Shown: in pieces, positions 8,220-17,723 of the stretch
Layout: each line of letters opens with the position of its first letter
How positions within the stretch are numbered: the stretch's first letter is position 1
Source of the DNA: BRH-c54 sp965284565
GTDB taxonomy: Bacteria > Bacteroidota > Bacteroidia > Flavobacteriales_E > Vicingaceae
Direction: 5' to 3'
Assembly (NCBI GenBank): GCA_965284565.1
Contig: OZ260100.1
Location: 2,728,001 to 2,792,000 of the forward strand
Length of the DNA stretch: 64,000 nt
The notes under the pieces: model-generated
Seen by the model: the letters and a program-made list of their open reading frames with translations, nothing else
Told to the model about the DNA's origin: nothing
Databases searched by the model: none
Translations under genes and position numbers: made by a program

Positions 8220-10454
8220 CTATTCTTTCAATACCTTAAAGACCTTACTTCCTAAATTATTACGGAAGTTGATAAAGTAAATACCTTTACTTAAATGACT
8301 TAAATTTAGCTGAGTGTTTTGGCTGTTTATCGTTTGGTTGATTAAACTTCTACCAGTCATATCAATAACATCAATGCTAGCATTAGTAAGTTGATTATTT
8401 CCAACATCTATAGTAATATTATTTTGAGTTGGATTAGGATAAATAAGTAAGTTGCTCAACTCATTTTCGTTTATTCCTATTGTTGCATTACCTAAGCAAA
8501 AAGGTTCAATTAAACTATCTCCACTAAATGTATTATTAAAAAACAAGGTGTCTCCTGTTACTGTTTCTGTAAGAAGTATGGAGCCATTACCAAAACCACA
8601 ACAAAAACCATCTCCGTAAGCGTCATAAAGAATAAAAGTGTAGCATTTTTCTTCCAAGCAAATATCTTGATTATAAGTTGATCCTCCAGTTGTATTAGGA
8701 TATCCGCCACCACTTGTAACAATAGCTCCCGAACTATCTCTTACAGCCCAACTGGTTTCTGAACCAAAATTATCGGTAGTTAAAGCCAATGAAGCAAACA
8801 TGGGTTGTGGTGTAGCGGTAAATAAATAAGTAATTGTGTCATTAACGGTATTTTGATCGAAAGAACCATTAGGGTTAGCAGTAAATACGGTATAAGTATG
8901 ACTTCCACCACTTAATCCTGAAAGTGCAGGTAAGCTTAAGTTAATAGATTGGTAAGGAGCTAAACTTCCAGCCCAAGGAATAGTGTTAGGCATATTTCCA
9001 TCTAAACTAATGTTTAAGGTTAAACTAGTTAATGTAGTATTCCCCTTATTAATAAAAGTAATTTTAGGAGAAGCAGTATCTCCACAAATGTTTTTTTCTA
9101 TACCGATAATACTCAAAGCAGCAACATCTAAGGCATAGTAACTACCATTGGGGTCGTATCCGTTAATTTCAGTTAAGCCTGTGTTGTTGGGATCTAACCA
9201 ATATTTTAATTGTTTAAGTGTATCACTGTTGGTTTCCCAAGAAAAAGAAAATTTACCATAATAATCAAATTCATCATTTCCACAAGCAGCGTTTCCACCA
9301 TGCAGTTGACCAACAATTCTATGGTTATGGTCGAATAAAGGTGAACCGGAAGAACCACCTTCAGTAGTTCCTGAGTTCCAATCTAGTACTTGCCAGTGGT
9401 CATTGCCTGTTGCGTAATATCCTGAAGAAACTGATGGTTCATAATCATGCGATATTTTTTTTACATCACCGCTAGGGTGGTGTATGCCTGTTGAACTATG
9501 AGAAGGAGTATTGTTGGCATTCCAACCCGCATAAAAAACATTATAGCTTGAAGGAGGTGTTGAAGATAGTTTTACTAAGAAAAAATCTGAAGGAGCATTG
9601 TTTGCAATAATTGTTATACCACTTATGGTTTGTGTTATTGACCCATCAATATTGGTTGCACATTGTGGCGATTGGTAGTTAAACATAAAAATATTGTTAG
9701 TACTAGGATTACAATGATCGGCTGTTAAGATATAAGGAGTTCCATCATTAGCTGTATTATTAATAAGAGCTCCAGAGCAAACTCGAGAGTTTCCGGCAGT
9801 TAGTTGCATTACTACCGAGCGAATTTCATCGCCCCAAATAGCTGTGTCGCAAACAGCATTTACATTACAAGCCCCCGAACTTCCAAAGGCTTTCATTTTA
9901 TTAAATAAATCCCTGTAACCATGAACTACAGATGCTAATTCAATCATTCCTTGTCCTATAACATTGGCAGGTTCGTAATATTCTAAAGTAACTGTTTCTC
10001 CTTTGGTTAAGAAAGTAGAGAATTCTAGATTGTCTTTATTGTTTGTACTATTAAATGCTCCTAATACATTTTTATTATTGTATAAAAAGAAGCTAGCATT
10101 TTCTGGCATAAAGAATTTTTGGTAATTAACGTTAATAGATAACGCTCCCGAAACTTCAATGGTTAACCTCCAAATTCTATCGCCATTAGGAAGGCTTTCC
10201 CATAAACCACTGTTATTAAGAGATAAATTAACAGGAATTTCCACTCCAAATCTCCAAGGAATATCTTTTTGTTGATCTGCGATAACATCTTCTGCTCTTA
10301 TTGGTGTTAGATCAATTGTTGGAGCAATGTAAACGGGAATACTCTTTGATAATGTAGCTGTTGTTTGGCTATATGGTTGTCCACCATGACTTATTTGACT
10401 TGATACAGATAATGAAATAAATATAATGATAAGTGAAAGAAGCAGTTTTTTCAT
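8220..10454 (-). CDS. T9SS-exported trypsin-like (lysyl endopeptidase-like) serine protease
   Basis: This is a secreted protease with a signal peptide (1-19, SVSSQ). An N-terminal propeptide-like region (20-190) precedes a chymotrypsin-fold domain with the triad residues His in LTADHCNP, Asp in APSDFFLVKL and Ser in EGGSSGSPLF. The Cys-bearing layout SGACNVNAVCDTAIWG and the HPSGDVKKISHD segment resemble Achromobacter-type lysyl endopeptidases. A CARDB/Ig-like region (about 455-550), then a Cys-rich adhesion-type region, and a type A sorting domain (LIYPNPTQNNITID to FKVLKE) complete 744 residues. It should be exported by T9SS and the tail cleaved or anchored. Its substrate is unknown. Confidence 0.9.
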   Translation of the reverse strand: MKKLLLSLIIIFISLSVSSQISHGGQPYSQTTATLSKSIPVYIAPTIDLTPIRAEDVIADQQKDIPWRFGVEIPVNLSLNNSGLWESLPNGDRIWRLTIEVSGALSINVNYQKFFMPENASFFLYNNKNVLGAFNSTNNKDNLEFSTFLTKGETVTLEYYEPANVIGQGMIELASVVHGYRDLFNKMKAFGSSGACNVNAVCDTAIWGDEIRSVVMQLTAGNSRVCSGALINNTANDGTPYILTADHCNPSTNNIFMFNYQSPQCATNIDGSITQTISGITIIANNAPSDFFLVKLSSTPPSSYNVFYAGWNANNTPSHSSTGIHHPSGDVKKISHDYEPSVSSGYYATGNDHWQVLDWNSGTTEGGSSGSPLFDHNHRIVGQLHGGNAACGNDEFDYYGKFSFSWETNSDTLKQLKYWLDPNNTGLTEINGYDPNGSYYALDVAALSIIGIEKNICGDTASPKITFINKGNTTLTSLTLNISLDGNMPNTIPWAGSLAPYQSINLSLPALSGLSGGSHTYTVFTANPNGSFDQNTVNDTITYLFTATPQPMFASLALTTDNFGSETSWAVRDSSGAIVTSGGGYPNTTGGSTYNQDICLEEKCYTFILYDAYGDGFCCGFGNGSILLTETVTGDTLFFNNTFSGDSLIEPFCLGNATIGINENELSNLLIYPNPTQNNITIDVGNNQLTNASIDVIDMTGRSLINQTINSQNTQLNLSHLSKGIYFINFRNNLGSKVFKVLKE

Positions 10455-10508
10455 GATGTTATTTGATAAATATAAGTATAAAGTTACTGAAAATTAAAAT
10501 ACAAAAAA

Positions 10509-10533
10509 AAACCGACAAAATATTTGTCGGTTT
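10509..10533 (-). terminator. Rho-independent terminator after the zinc-ribbon gene
   Basis: AAACCGACAAA (10509-10519) pairs with TTTGTCGGTTT (10523-10533). On the minus strand the stem is followed by a run of eight T, matching the end of the 10560-12473 operon. Confidence 0.8.
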
Positions 10534-10559
10534 CTAAGTATGGTTAGGAATCAAAAGAA

Positions 10560-11375
10560 TTAAGCTTTTTGTTTAGTTCTTCTAGTGATTCTTCTTTTTG
10601 GTTTTTCTTCTACTTCTTCTTCAGGAGTATAGTTTGGATCTAAAGCAGCATCAACTAAAATTCTTCCACAGTGTTCGCAAACAATTATTTTTTTGTGGTT
10701 TTTAATATCTAACTGACGTTGTGGTGGAATTTTATTAAAACAACCTCCACAAGAATCTCTTTGTACAGTAACAACAGCTAAACCATTAATTGCTCCCTCA
10801 CGAATTCTTTTGTAAGCAGTTAATAATCTGTCTTCAATTACTTTTTCAGCTTTAGCAGATTGTGCTGTTAATTTTTCTTCTTCACTTTGAGTTTCGTTGG
10901 TTATTTCGTCTAATTGATTTTTTTTGTTTTCTAAATCAATTTTTCTACCATCTAAGTATTCTTTAGCCTCATCTAACTTTTCTTGTTTAGATGTTAATAA
11001 GAATTCTCCTTCTTTAATTCTTTTTTCAGCTAATTCAATTTCTAATTTTTGAAATTCAATCTCTTTAGTTAAAGCATCAAACTCTCTGTTATTTCTAACT
11101 TTATTTTGTTGCTCTTCATATTTTTTAATAAGGTTAGTAGCATCTTTTATGCTATTTTTCTTATTAGATATATCAGTTTTAATATTCTCTATTTCTAAAG
11201 TTAAATTTTCCTGACGTGTTTGTAAGCCTTCGATTTCATCTTCTAAATCTTGAACCTCTAAAGGAAGCTCACCTCTTATCAAACGTATTTTATCAATTTT
11301 TGTATCGATAAGTTGTAACTCATATAAAGCTCTTAGTCTTTCTTCTACTGTTGTTGTTGCTGTTTTTTTTGCCAT
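10560..11375 (-). CDS. Coiled-coil zinc-ribbon protein (CT398/DUF164-type)
   Basis: This cytoplasmic protein of 271 residues is almost entirely a long antiparallel coiled coil (about 8-185, heptads rich in Glu, Lys and Leu). It ends with a zinc ribbon made of CGGC and CEHC about 22 residues apart (about 209-235), and a basic tail (EKPKRRITRRTKQ). The family is a conserved partner of Nif3-type genes and has been linked to nucleic acid or protein complexes, without a settled function. Only 3 bases separate it from the Nif3 gene, so it is the second gene of that operon and ends at terminator 10509-10533. Confidence 0.85.
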   Translation of the reverse strand: MAKKTATTTVEERLRALYELQLIDTKIDKIRLIRGELPLEVQDLEDEIEGLQTRQENLTLEIENIKTDISNKKNSIKDATNLIKKYEEQQNKVRNNREFDALTKEIEFQKLEIELAEKRIKEGEFLLTSKQEKLDEAKEYLDGRKIDLENKKNQLDEITNETQSEEEKLTAQSAKAEKVIEDRLLTAYKRIREGAINGLAVVTVQRDSCGGCFNKIPPQRQLDIKNHKKIIVCEHCGRILVDAALDPNYTPEEEVEEKPKRRITRRTKQKA

Positions 11376-11378
11376 ACT

Positions 11379-12473
11379 TTACAGGTAATTTATGGGGTTT
11401 GTATTTTTTTCAGATAAATGAAGTGCGAAATTAGGAATTTTTTTTCTAAGAATATCATAAATTAATTCAGAAGTAAATTGTTCACTTTCATAATGTCCAA
11501 CATCTGCTATAACAATTTCATTATCAGCATCAAAAAACTGATGGTATTTAAAATCTCCAGTTATAAAAATATCTGCTTTAGCCTTTTTAGCATCTGGCAA
11601 TAAAAAACTTCCAGATCCACCACATAGTGCTATAGTTTCAATTTCTTCTTTAAGAATGTTAGTATGTCTAATACAATTGGTTTTCATTACCATTTTTAAT
11701 TGTAGTAGGAAATCTTTTGTTTTAATAGGAGTGGGTAATTTGCCAACAACTCCACTACCAGTTTTTGAGTCTTTGTTTTCTAAAGGATAAATATCATAAG
11801 CCACTTCTTCGTAAGGGTGAGAGGCTATCATGGCTGAGATAATTTGATTTATTTGGTAAGCATAAGCAATGGTCTCAATTTTAAGTTCATTTTCGTAATG
11901 CAATTCATTTGGTGTGCCAATAAAAGGTTGTGTATTATCATTTCCTTTAAAAGTACCAACACCTTCGCTATTAAAGCTACAAGAACTGTATTCGCCTATT
12001 TTTCCGGCACCTTTGCTAAACATAGCATTTCTAATTTTTTCAGCATGACTAACAGGACAAAAAGTAACAATTTTTTTAAGCATGTTATTTTTGGGAGAGA
12101 GTGTTTTGCAGTCAGTTAAACCTAATTTTTCGGCTATTTTATAACTAACACCATCATAAGCATTATCTAAATTGGTGTGGGATGCGTAAATGGCAATATT
12201 ATTTTTAATGGCTTTTATTATTACTCTTTCTATGTAATTATTGCCGTTTAGTTTTTTTATTCCTGAAAATAAAATAGGGTGGTGGGCAATAATTAAATTA
12301 CAACCTTTAGCAATAGCTTCATCAACAATTTCTTCTGTGCTGTCTAAACAAATTAGTGCAGCAGTTATTTCATCGTTTGCATTGCCAACAATTAATCCCG
12401 AATTGTCATAATTTTCTTGTAAGGAAAGTGGAGCAAAACCTTCTAAAATAGCAATAATTTCTTTTAATAGCAT
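11379..12473 (-). CDS. Nif3-like dinuclear metal-centre protein
   Basis: This widespread hexameric metal-binding protein is of uncertain function, often annotated as a GTP cyclohydrolase I type 2 homologue. The 364-residue protein includes the HHPILFSG motif near residues 64-71, GVGT near residue 170, a central insert (about 130-245) of the PII-like type found in longer members, and metal ligands in the late DVGHYESEQF block. It starts at the ATG 12471-12473 and is preceded by a two-part promoter. It forms an operon with the zinc-ribbon gene, a pairing seen in many bacteria. The biochemical role is unproven for the family. Confidence 0.9.
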   Translation of the reverse strand: MLLKEIIAILEGFAPLSLQENYDNSGLIVGNANDEITAALICLDSTEEIVDEAIAKGCNLIIAHHPILFSGIKKLNGNNYIERVIIKAIKNNIAIYASHTNLDNAYDGVSYKIAEKLGLTDCKTLSPKNNMLKKIVTFCPVSHAEKIRNAMFSKGAGKIGEYSSCSFNSEGVGTFKGNDNTQPFIGTPNELHYENELKIETIAYAYQINQIISAMIASHPYEEVAYDIYPLENKDSKTGSGVVGKLPTPIKTKDFLLQLKMVMKTNCIRHTNILKEEIETIALCGGSGSFLLPDAKKAKADIFITGDFKYHQFFDADNEIVIADVGHYESEQFTSELIYDILRKKIPNFALHLSEKNTNPINYL

Positions 12474-12495
12474 AATTAAAAATTAATATCACTTG

Positions 12496-12523
12496 CGAAG
12501 GTAATTAAAATCGCTATATCAAA
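12496..12523 (-). promoter_or_regulatory. Likely promoter of the Nif3/zinc-ribbon operon
   Basis: On the minus strand TTTG (12520-12523) is separated by 16 bases from TACCTTCG (12496-12503), one base off TAnnTTTG. It ends 22 bases before the ATG. Confidence 0.45.
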
Positions 12524-12538
12524 CAAATACAAGCGTAT

Positions 12539-14617
12539 TTACATTACTTTAAACTCAACACGTCTGTTGTATGCTCTGTTTTCATCAGTATCATTAGCTA
12601 CAACTGGAGAAGATTTTCCATAGCCAACAGCAGTTAATCGATTTTTATTAATGCCTTTTTCAACTAAATAATTTAGCACAGATTTAGCCCTATTCTCAGA
12701 TAGGTTGTTGTTGTATTGTTCACTACCTTGGTCATCTGTATGTCCACTAATTTCAATATTTAATTTTGGGTTTTCATTTAAAATATCAAACAACCTATCT
12801 ATTTCATTAAAAGATTCTGACATTAAATCGGCACTATTAAATTCAAAGAAAATGTTGTTTAATCTAATTGCTTCTCCTTTTTCAATAGGTAACAAATATA
12901 AATCTTTTGTAAACTCATTATAAGCAGAAACACTTTTTAAATCAATGTTCTCACTAATTGGATAAAATTCTTTTTGTTGAGCTACAAAGCTGTATTTTTT
13001 TCCCGGAGGAAGTACTATTTTGTAAGTACCTGTAATTGGATCTGAAGTGGCTACACCTAGTTCTATATTAGCTTCAATATCGTAATATTTTATATTGGCT
13101 TGCATTGGTTGTTTGGTTTTTTTATTGTAAACTATTCCAGAAACAAAAGTGATAGGTTCTGGTTTTTCGGCATTTTCTATTTTATAAATATCGCCACGAG
13201 AAGAAAGGTAGGCAGTTTCTCCTTTTGCATCTAAAAAATAGCCAACATCAAATCCAGGAGAGTTAACTTTTGATCCCATATTTTTTGGAGTACTCCAATT
13301 GGTCCAGCTATCATCTAACCTTTTAGAGGTAAAAACATCTACATCTCCAAAACCTAGATGTCCGTCAGTAGAAAAATATAAGGTTTTGTTATCAGCAGCA
13401 ACAAATGGCTTAGTTTCATCCCCAAAAGTGTTAATAACATTACCCATGTGTTTTGGCTTAGACCAAGTATTTTTTTTAGTTAAGAAACTAACATATAAAT
13501 CTTTTTCACCTAAACTTTCTTTACGTTCTAATGCCATAATTAATGTTTTATTGTCATTACATAAAAAGTAAGAGACGTATTTATTGTCATTATAATAATC
13601 TTCTATTTCAAAAGGTTTAGGTACTTCCCAACCATTAGATGTTTTATAAGTGATAGAAAGTCCTTGCCCATTAGCTGAGCCATCATTTTTATAAGTATTA
13701 GCAACAACTAACGAGTTATTGTCGGGAGATACTGAAACCATAAAATTTTTACCAGTATTGTTTAGTGGTTTTCCAAAGTTTTTCATAAGTGTCCATTCGC
13801 CATTTTCATTTAAGGTTGAATACCAAATATCTTGGTCATCATCAGCAGGTCCAGTATTTTCTGGTGAATCAGATCGGTTAATATAAAGTGTTTTGCCATC
13901 AGGTGAAATTATTGGAGAAAGTTCATCATATTGAGTATTTACTTTTTCACTAAGCTTTACTTTATCTGCAATTTTATCAGCATTTTCAATTAGATTAATA
14001 TTTCTTGGTGATTTAGTTACTTTTAATTCATCAACTTCAATGGTTATATTTCCGCCTGTAAAATAAGCCATTCGGGTACCGTAATAACTGTGGTTGCCAG
14101 ACTTATAAACTTCTTCATTATTAATATAATAAGTAACAATATTAGCTGTTTTTATAACTTTAAGTGTATTGTAACTTTTTAGCCCTTTATTAATGGCTTT
14201 GTGCTCTTTATAGTTAACTTTTATATGGTCTTTTTTACTATAATAGTGATTAATTTTATATTGTCCATTAGCAGTAATAAAGAACTGATGGTAAGCTTCA
14301 CTGTTAGAGTATAGCGAAAATAAAATTCCTTGAGCTAAATCTTTATCTCCTTTAACTTGTCTTAACTTTATTTCAATAGTAAAATCTTCTTTGTCAGGAG
14401 AGAGGTTATTTATAGTAGTATATATCCACCTTGAAGAAGTTGTTTTGTTTTCAAACTGATAATGCCCTTTGGTAAGGTCTGTTTTTAAGTTTTCATTATC
14501 GGCAATATACCAATTATTTGTATTGTCGTTAAATTCTTCATTTATTAACATGGTTTCTTGAGCTGAAATTGTTAATGAAGAAATTACAGTAAAGTATAAA
14601 AGGATAATTTTTCTCAT
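12539..14617 (-). CDS. PD40-repeat OmpA-family outer-membrane protein
   Basis: This 692-residue envelope protein has a signal peptide (1-19). A concanavalin-like N-terminal domain follows (about 22-205, FNDNTNNWYIAD onward), then a WD40-like PD40 propeller (about 220-480, with repeats such as SPDGKTLYINR and AADNKTLYFSTDG). A carboxypeptidase regulatory-like domain lies at about 490-570. It ends with an OmpA peptidoglycan-binding domain (about 580-692, EISGHTDDQGS, LSENRAKSVLNYL and NRRVEFKVM). Related proteins anchor the outer membrane to peptidoglycan and occur beside T9SS and gliding genes (PorE-like). Here it is monocistronic, so a direct T9SS role is only a possibility. Confidence 0.9.
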   Translation of the reverse strand: MRKIILLYFTVISSLTISAQETMLINEEFNDNTNNWYIADNENLKTDLTKGHYQFENKTTSSRWIYTTINNLSPDKEDFTIEIKLRQVKGDKDLAQGILFSLYSNSEAYHQFFITANGQYKINHYYSKKDHIKVNYKEHKAINKGLKSYNTLKVIKTANIVTYYINNEEVYKSGNHSYYGTRMAYFTGGNITIEVDELKVTKSPRNINLIENADKIADKVKLSEKVNTQYDELSPIISPDGKTLYINRSDSPENTGPADDDQDIWYSTLNENGEWTLMKNFGKPLNNTGKNFMVSVSPDNNSLVVANTYKNDGSANGQGLSITYKTSNGWEVPKPFEIEDYYNDNKYVSYFLCNDNKTLIMALERKESLGEKDLYVSFLTKKNTWSKPKHMGNVINTFGDETKPFVAADNKTLYFSTDGHLGFGDVDVFTSKRLDDSWTNWSTPKNMGSKVNSPGFDVGYFLDAKGETAYLSSRGDIYKIENAEKPEPITFVSGIVYNKKTKQPMQANIKYYDIEANIELGVATSDPITGTYKIVLPPGKKYSFVAQQKEFYPISENIDLKSVSAYNEFTKDLYLLPIEKGEAIRLNNIFFEFNSADLMSESFNEIDRLFDILNENPKLNIEISGHTDDQGSEQYNNNLSENRAKSVLNYLVEKGINKNRLTAVGYGKSSPVVANDTDENRAYNRRVEFKVM

Positions 14618-14642
14618 AAAATATTTTTTTAATAATGAGCTT

Positions 14643-14650
14643 CAAAACTA
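14643..14650 (-). promoter_or_regulatory. Likely -7 box of the OmpA-family gene
   Basis: The minus strand reads TAGTTTTG, a full TAnnTTTG match, 25 bases before the ATG at 14617. Confidence 0.45.
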
Positions 14651-14733
14651 GTGAAGCAGTATTATTAAAAAAATAAGTCATTTGACGTATTATAGACCTA
14701 TTTTATTAAGTAGATAGAAAAGAGAAGGAATAA

Positions 14734-14769
14734 AAAAAATCCTTAACCAAGCTTGGTTAAGGATTTTTT
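14734..14769. terminator. Rho-independent terminator after sucC
   Basis: A perfect palindrome centred on AACCAAGCTTGGTT, with CCTTAACCAAG and CTTGGTTAAGG arms flanked by A and T runs. It lies 22 bases after the sucC stop and would work in both directions. Confidence 0.85.
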
Positions 14770-14791
14770 GTTTTATGAATTATTTATTTTT

Positions 14792-16003
14792 TTAAGCTAG
14801 CACTTCTTTTACCTTATCAGCAGCTTCTTTTAATAAAACTGCAGAATGTACTTTCAATCCTGAATCATCAATTAGCTTTTTAGCTTCTTCGGCATTGGTA
14901 CCTTGTAAACGTACAATAATTGGAACATTAATGTCGCCAATGTTTTTGTATGCATCAACCACACCTTGAGCAACTCTGTCGCACCTTACAATACCACCAA
15001 AAATGTTCACTAATATAGCTTCTACTTTATCATCTTTTAAAATCATTCTGAAAGCTTTTTCAACTCTTTCGGCATCAGCAGTACCACCAACATCTAAGAA
15101 ATTAGCAGGTTCACCACCAGAAAGTTTAATAATATCCATAGTTGCCATTGCTAATCCTGCTCCATTTACCATGCAACCAACATTTCCGTCTAGGTTTACA
15201 TAGTTCAAACCTGCTTTTTTCGCTTCTACTTCAACAGGATCTTCTTCAGAGATATCTCTCATTTCTGCAATGTCTTTATGTCTGAACAAAGCACTTTCGT
15301 CAATACTTACTTTAGAGTCAACAGCAATAATTTTATTGTCAGAAGTTTTTAATACAGGGTTAATTTCAAACATAGCAGCATCAGTACCTTCGTAAGCAGC
15401 ATAAAGAGCAAAAACAAATTTTACCATTTGTTTAAAAGCTTCTTCTGATAAACCTAAGTTAAAAGCAATTCTTCTTGCTTGAAATCCTTGTAAACCAATT
15501 TTAGGGTCTATTTCTTCTTTGAAAATAAGTTCAGGAGTATTTTCAGCAACAGCTTCAATATCCATTCCACCTTCAGGAGAGTACATGATGATGTTTCTTC
15601 CTGTTTCTCTGTTCATTAAAACAGACATATAAAACTCTTCTGGATCAGTTTCTCCCGGATAATAAACATCTTGAGCAATTAGTACTTTGTTTACTAATTT
15701 TCCTTCGGCTTTGGTTTGTTTAGTAACCAAATGTCCGCCTAAAATACCTTTCGCAATATCATGTACTTTGTCTAAGCCTTTTGCTAATACTACACCATGA
15801 GAACCTGTTTCGGTTACTACACCTTTTCCTCTACCACCGGCATGAATTTGAGCTTTTACTACAAACCACTCAGAGCCTGTTAAACGATTCACTTCTTTAG
15901 CAGCTTCTACAGCTTGTTCAGGGTTGTCAGCAACAACACCTTCTTGAATGGCTACGCCATATTTTTTCAATAATGATTTTCCTTGATATTCGTGTATGTT
16001 CAT
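14792..16003 (-). CDS. sucC: Succinate-CoA ligase (ADP-forming), beta subunit
   Basis: This is the TCA-cycle subunit that binds the nucleotide and, with SucD, interconverts succinyl-CoA and succinate. The 403-residue protein opens with MNIHEYQGKSLLKKYG, typical of the ATP-grasp domain. It has the AQIHAGGRGKG loop (about 51-61), EINPV and the ANFLDVGGTAD block, and closes with the NIFGGIVRCDRVAQG segment of the CoA-ligase domain. All key regions are intact. The partner sucD is not next to it, which is common in Bacteroidota. A two-part promoter lies at 16034-16062 and a strong terminator follows, so it is a single-gene unit. Confidence 0.97.
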   Translation of the reverse strand: MNIHEYQGKSLLKKYGVAIQEGVVADNPEQAVEAAKEVNRLTGSEWFVVKAQIHAGGRGKGVVTETGSHGVVLAKGLDKVHDIAKGILGGHLVTKQTKAEGKLVNKVLIAQDVYYPGETDPEEFYMSVLMNRETGRNIIMYSPEGGMDIEAVAENTPELIFKEEIDPKIGLQGFQARRIAFNLGLSEEAFKQMVKFVFALYAAYEGTDAAMFEINPVLKTSDNKIIAVDSKVSIDESALFRHKDIAEMRDISEEDPVEVEAKKAGLNYVNLDGNVGCMVNGAGLAMATMDIIKLSGGEPANFLDVGGTADAERVEKAFRMILKDDKVEAILVNIFGGIVRCDRVAQGVVDAYKNIGDINVPIIVRLQGTNAEEAKKLIDDSGLKVHSAVLLKEAADKVKEVLA

Positions 16004-16033
16004 GATATATTATATTTTCAAATTTTTGAGTTT

Positions 16034-16062
16034 CAAAAGTAATTTTTTTTATCGGTTTTCAA
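16034..16062 (-). promoter_or_regulatory. Likely sucC promoter with both boxes
   Basis: On the minus strand TTG (16060-16062) is followed after 18 bases by TACTTTTG (16034-16041), matching the Bacteroidota TTTG-N17-23-TAnnTTTG arrangement. It ends 30 bases before the sucC ATG. Confidence 0.6.
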
Positions 16063-16188
16063 CGTGCAATTTATTAACAAATCATAAATCTTGTTTTATA
16101 AAAATGCATAATCATTTGTATTTCAATATTAAACAAAATGTGTTTTGATGTTTTCTTATTAAAATATATTACTAAAAAATAATTTTTT

Positions 16189-16325
16189 AACCACATAGCT
16201 ACATAGTTTTTATTGTTTCAAAAAGTTTTGTTTAAGAATCAGATAGCTTGTTTCCATTTTATGGAAACACTTTGTGTTGCTATAAATAACTCTTAGTGTT
16301 GATTTTTCTATGATCCTATGTGGTT
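16189..16325. repeat. Inverted-repeat-bounded intergenic element (MITE/REP-like)
   Basis: AACCACATAG (16189-16198) and its exact reverse complement CTATGTGGTT (16316-16325) bound about 137 bases. A second, inner pair adds CATAG (16202-16206) to CTATG (16308-16312). Inside is a hairpin, GTTTCCAT (16250-16257) with ATGGAAAC (16261-16268). TTAA occurs at or next to both ends (16187-16190 and 16326-16329). No coding capacity is visible. The size, ends and internal hairpin suit a non-autonomous mobile or REP-like repeat, but no second copy occurs in this window. Confidence 0.55.
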
Positions 16326-16341
16326 TTAATAAATATTTTGG

Positions 16342-17580
16342 TTATTGAATAACCACATTTCTCAACATTCCTAAAGCAGCAATAGCACTTCTTTCTATGT
16401 TTATAGCTCTATCTTTTCCAAATTGAAATACTTGGCTTACCACATCATCTTCGGAAGCTACTGCTATCCAAACGGTGCCAACAGGTTTTTCTTCTGTTCC
16501 ACCTGAAGGTCCAGCAACTCCTGAAGTAGCTATACTGTAGTTGGTATTTAATTTTGTTCTCACACCAATAGCCATTTGCTCTACTATTTGCTTACTAACA
16601 GCTCCATATTGATTAATATCATCAGCATTTACCCCTAAACTTTCTATTTTGGTTTCGTTGGCATAAGAAACAACAGCACCTTTAAAGTAGTCGGAAGCTC
16701 CAGCAACTTGCGTAATTAAATGTGCAATATAACCTCCTGTACAACTCTCTGCAGTAGCGAGTGTAGCATTTTTTTTACGCAATAAATCTCCAATTACCAC
16801 TTGCAATTCATCTTCTGTTAAGGAAAAAATATTTTTTCCAATAATGGTTTTAACTTTTTCTATTTCTTTATTAATAGTAGTTTCAATTTCTTGGCGGTTA
16901 TTTCCTATTGAACTTAACCGAAGTTTTACCCTTCCGGGAGAAGGGAGGTAGGCCAATTTTATAGTATTGGGTAAGTTGTTTTCCCAATCTTCTAGTTTTT
17001 CTGCCAACTGAGATTCTGGAATTCCTTGTGTATAAATCATTTTATGGACTATAACAGGTAACTCAAATTTTTCTTTTAACCAAGGAATTACAGTATTACC
17101 TGTCATGGCTTTCATTTCGTAAGGAACACCCGGCATAGAAACTATTATTTTACTATCTTTTTCAAACCAAGTTCCGGGAGCAGTGCCATTTTTATTCCGA
17201 AGCACCTTTGCATTGTCAGGAACAAGAGCTTGTTGCCTGTTTAACTCATTCATTTCATAACCTCTACCAGTTACCATTTTTTCAATGTCTTGATAAACAT
17301 CTTCGTTCATAATGAGTTTACCACCAAAATATTCGGTAAGAATGCCTAAGGTTAAATCATCTTTTGTAGGACCTAAACCACCAGTAATAATTACCACATC
17401 GCTGTTACCTAAAGCTTCATTAAGTGCTGAAATAATAGCTGTTTCCTCATCACTTACGGTGGTGTGTTGTCTTATCTGAAAACCAATTAGATTTAGTTCT
17501 TTAGAAAGCCAATGAGCATTGGTATTAAGAGTTTGACCAATTAATAATTCATCGCCAATGGAAAGAATATCTAGTTTCAT
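16342..17580 (-). CDS. cinA: CinA-family protein (nicotinamide-nucleotide amidase type)
   Basis: Two-domain CinA proteins act in pyridine nucleotide recycling: an ADP-ribose-type pyrophosphatase and an NMN deamidase. The 412-residue protein has an N-terminal MoCF-like domain (1-170; GDELLIGQTLNTNAHWL, TGGLGPTKDDLT, PGVPYEM) and a C-terminal CinA amidohydrolase domain (about 255-412; ATAESCTGGYIAHLIT, then ATSGVAGPSGGTEEKPVGTV). The catalytic-site Ser/Cys region SCTGG is intact. Length matches full-size members. It has its own -7 box at 17604-17611. The older name, competence- and damage-inducible protein, does not imply transformation here. Confidence 0.95.
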   Translation of the reverse strand: MKLDILSIGDELLIGQTLNTNAHWLSKELNLIGFQIRQHTTVSDEETAIISALNEALGNSDVVIITGGLGPTKDDLTLGILTEYFGGKLIMNEDVYQDIEKMVTGRGYEMNELNRQQALVPDNAKVLRNKNGTAPGTWFEKDSKIIVSMPGVPYEMKAMTGNTVIPWLKEKFELPVIVHKMIYTQGIPESQLAEKLEDWENNLPNTIKLAYLPSPGRVKLRLSSIGNNRQEIETTINKEIEKVKTIIGKNIFSLTEDELQVVIGDLLRKKNATLATAESCTGGYIAHLITQVAGASDYFKGAVVSYANETKIESLGVNADDINQYGAVSKQIVEQMAIGVRTKLNTNYSIATSGVAGPSGGTEEKPVGTVWIAVASEDDVVSQVFQFGKDRAINIERSAIAALGMLRNVVIQ

Positions 17581-17603
17581 GAAGTTTATATTTTAAGAGA
17601 CAA

Positions 17604-17611
17604 CAAATGTA
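17604..17611 (-). promoter_or_regulatory. Likely -7 box of cinA
   Basis: The minus strand reads TACATTTG, a full TAnnTTTG match, 23 bases before the ATG at 17580. Confidence 0.45.
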
Positions 17612-17723
17612 ATCAACATTTTTAGTTTAGCGGTTTATTGGGTGATAGCGGTTCGTACTTTTTCATTTTTGTTAAACCCTTACATCGACAATATCCTTTT
17701 TTAAGCTAGGGGTAAACTTTGCT

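Larger units (their letters stand above)
16004..16341. other. Gene-free stretch between cinA and sucC
   Basis: This 338-base gap holds the sucC promoter (16034-16062) and an inverted-repeat-bounded element (16189-16325). I see no open frame of note and no RNA gene. The stretch between 16063 and 16180 is AT-rich without clear structure. Confidence 0.6.
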
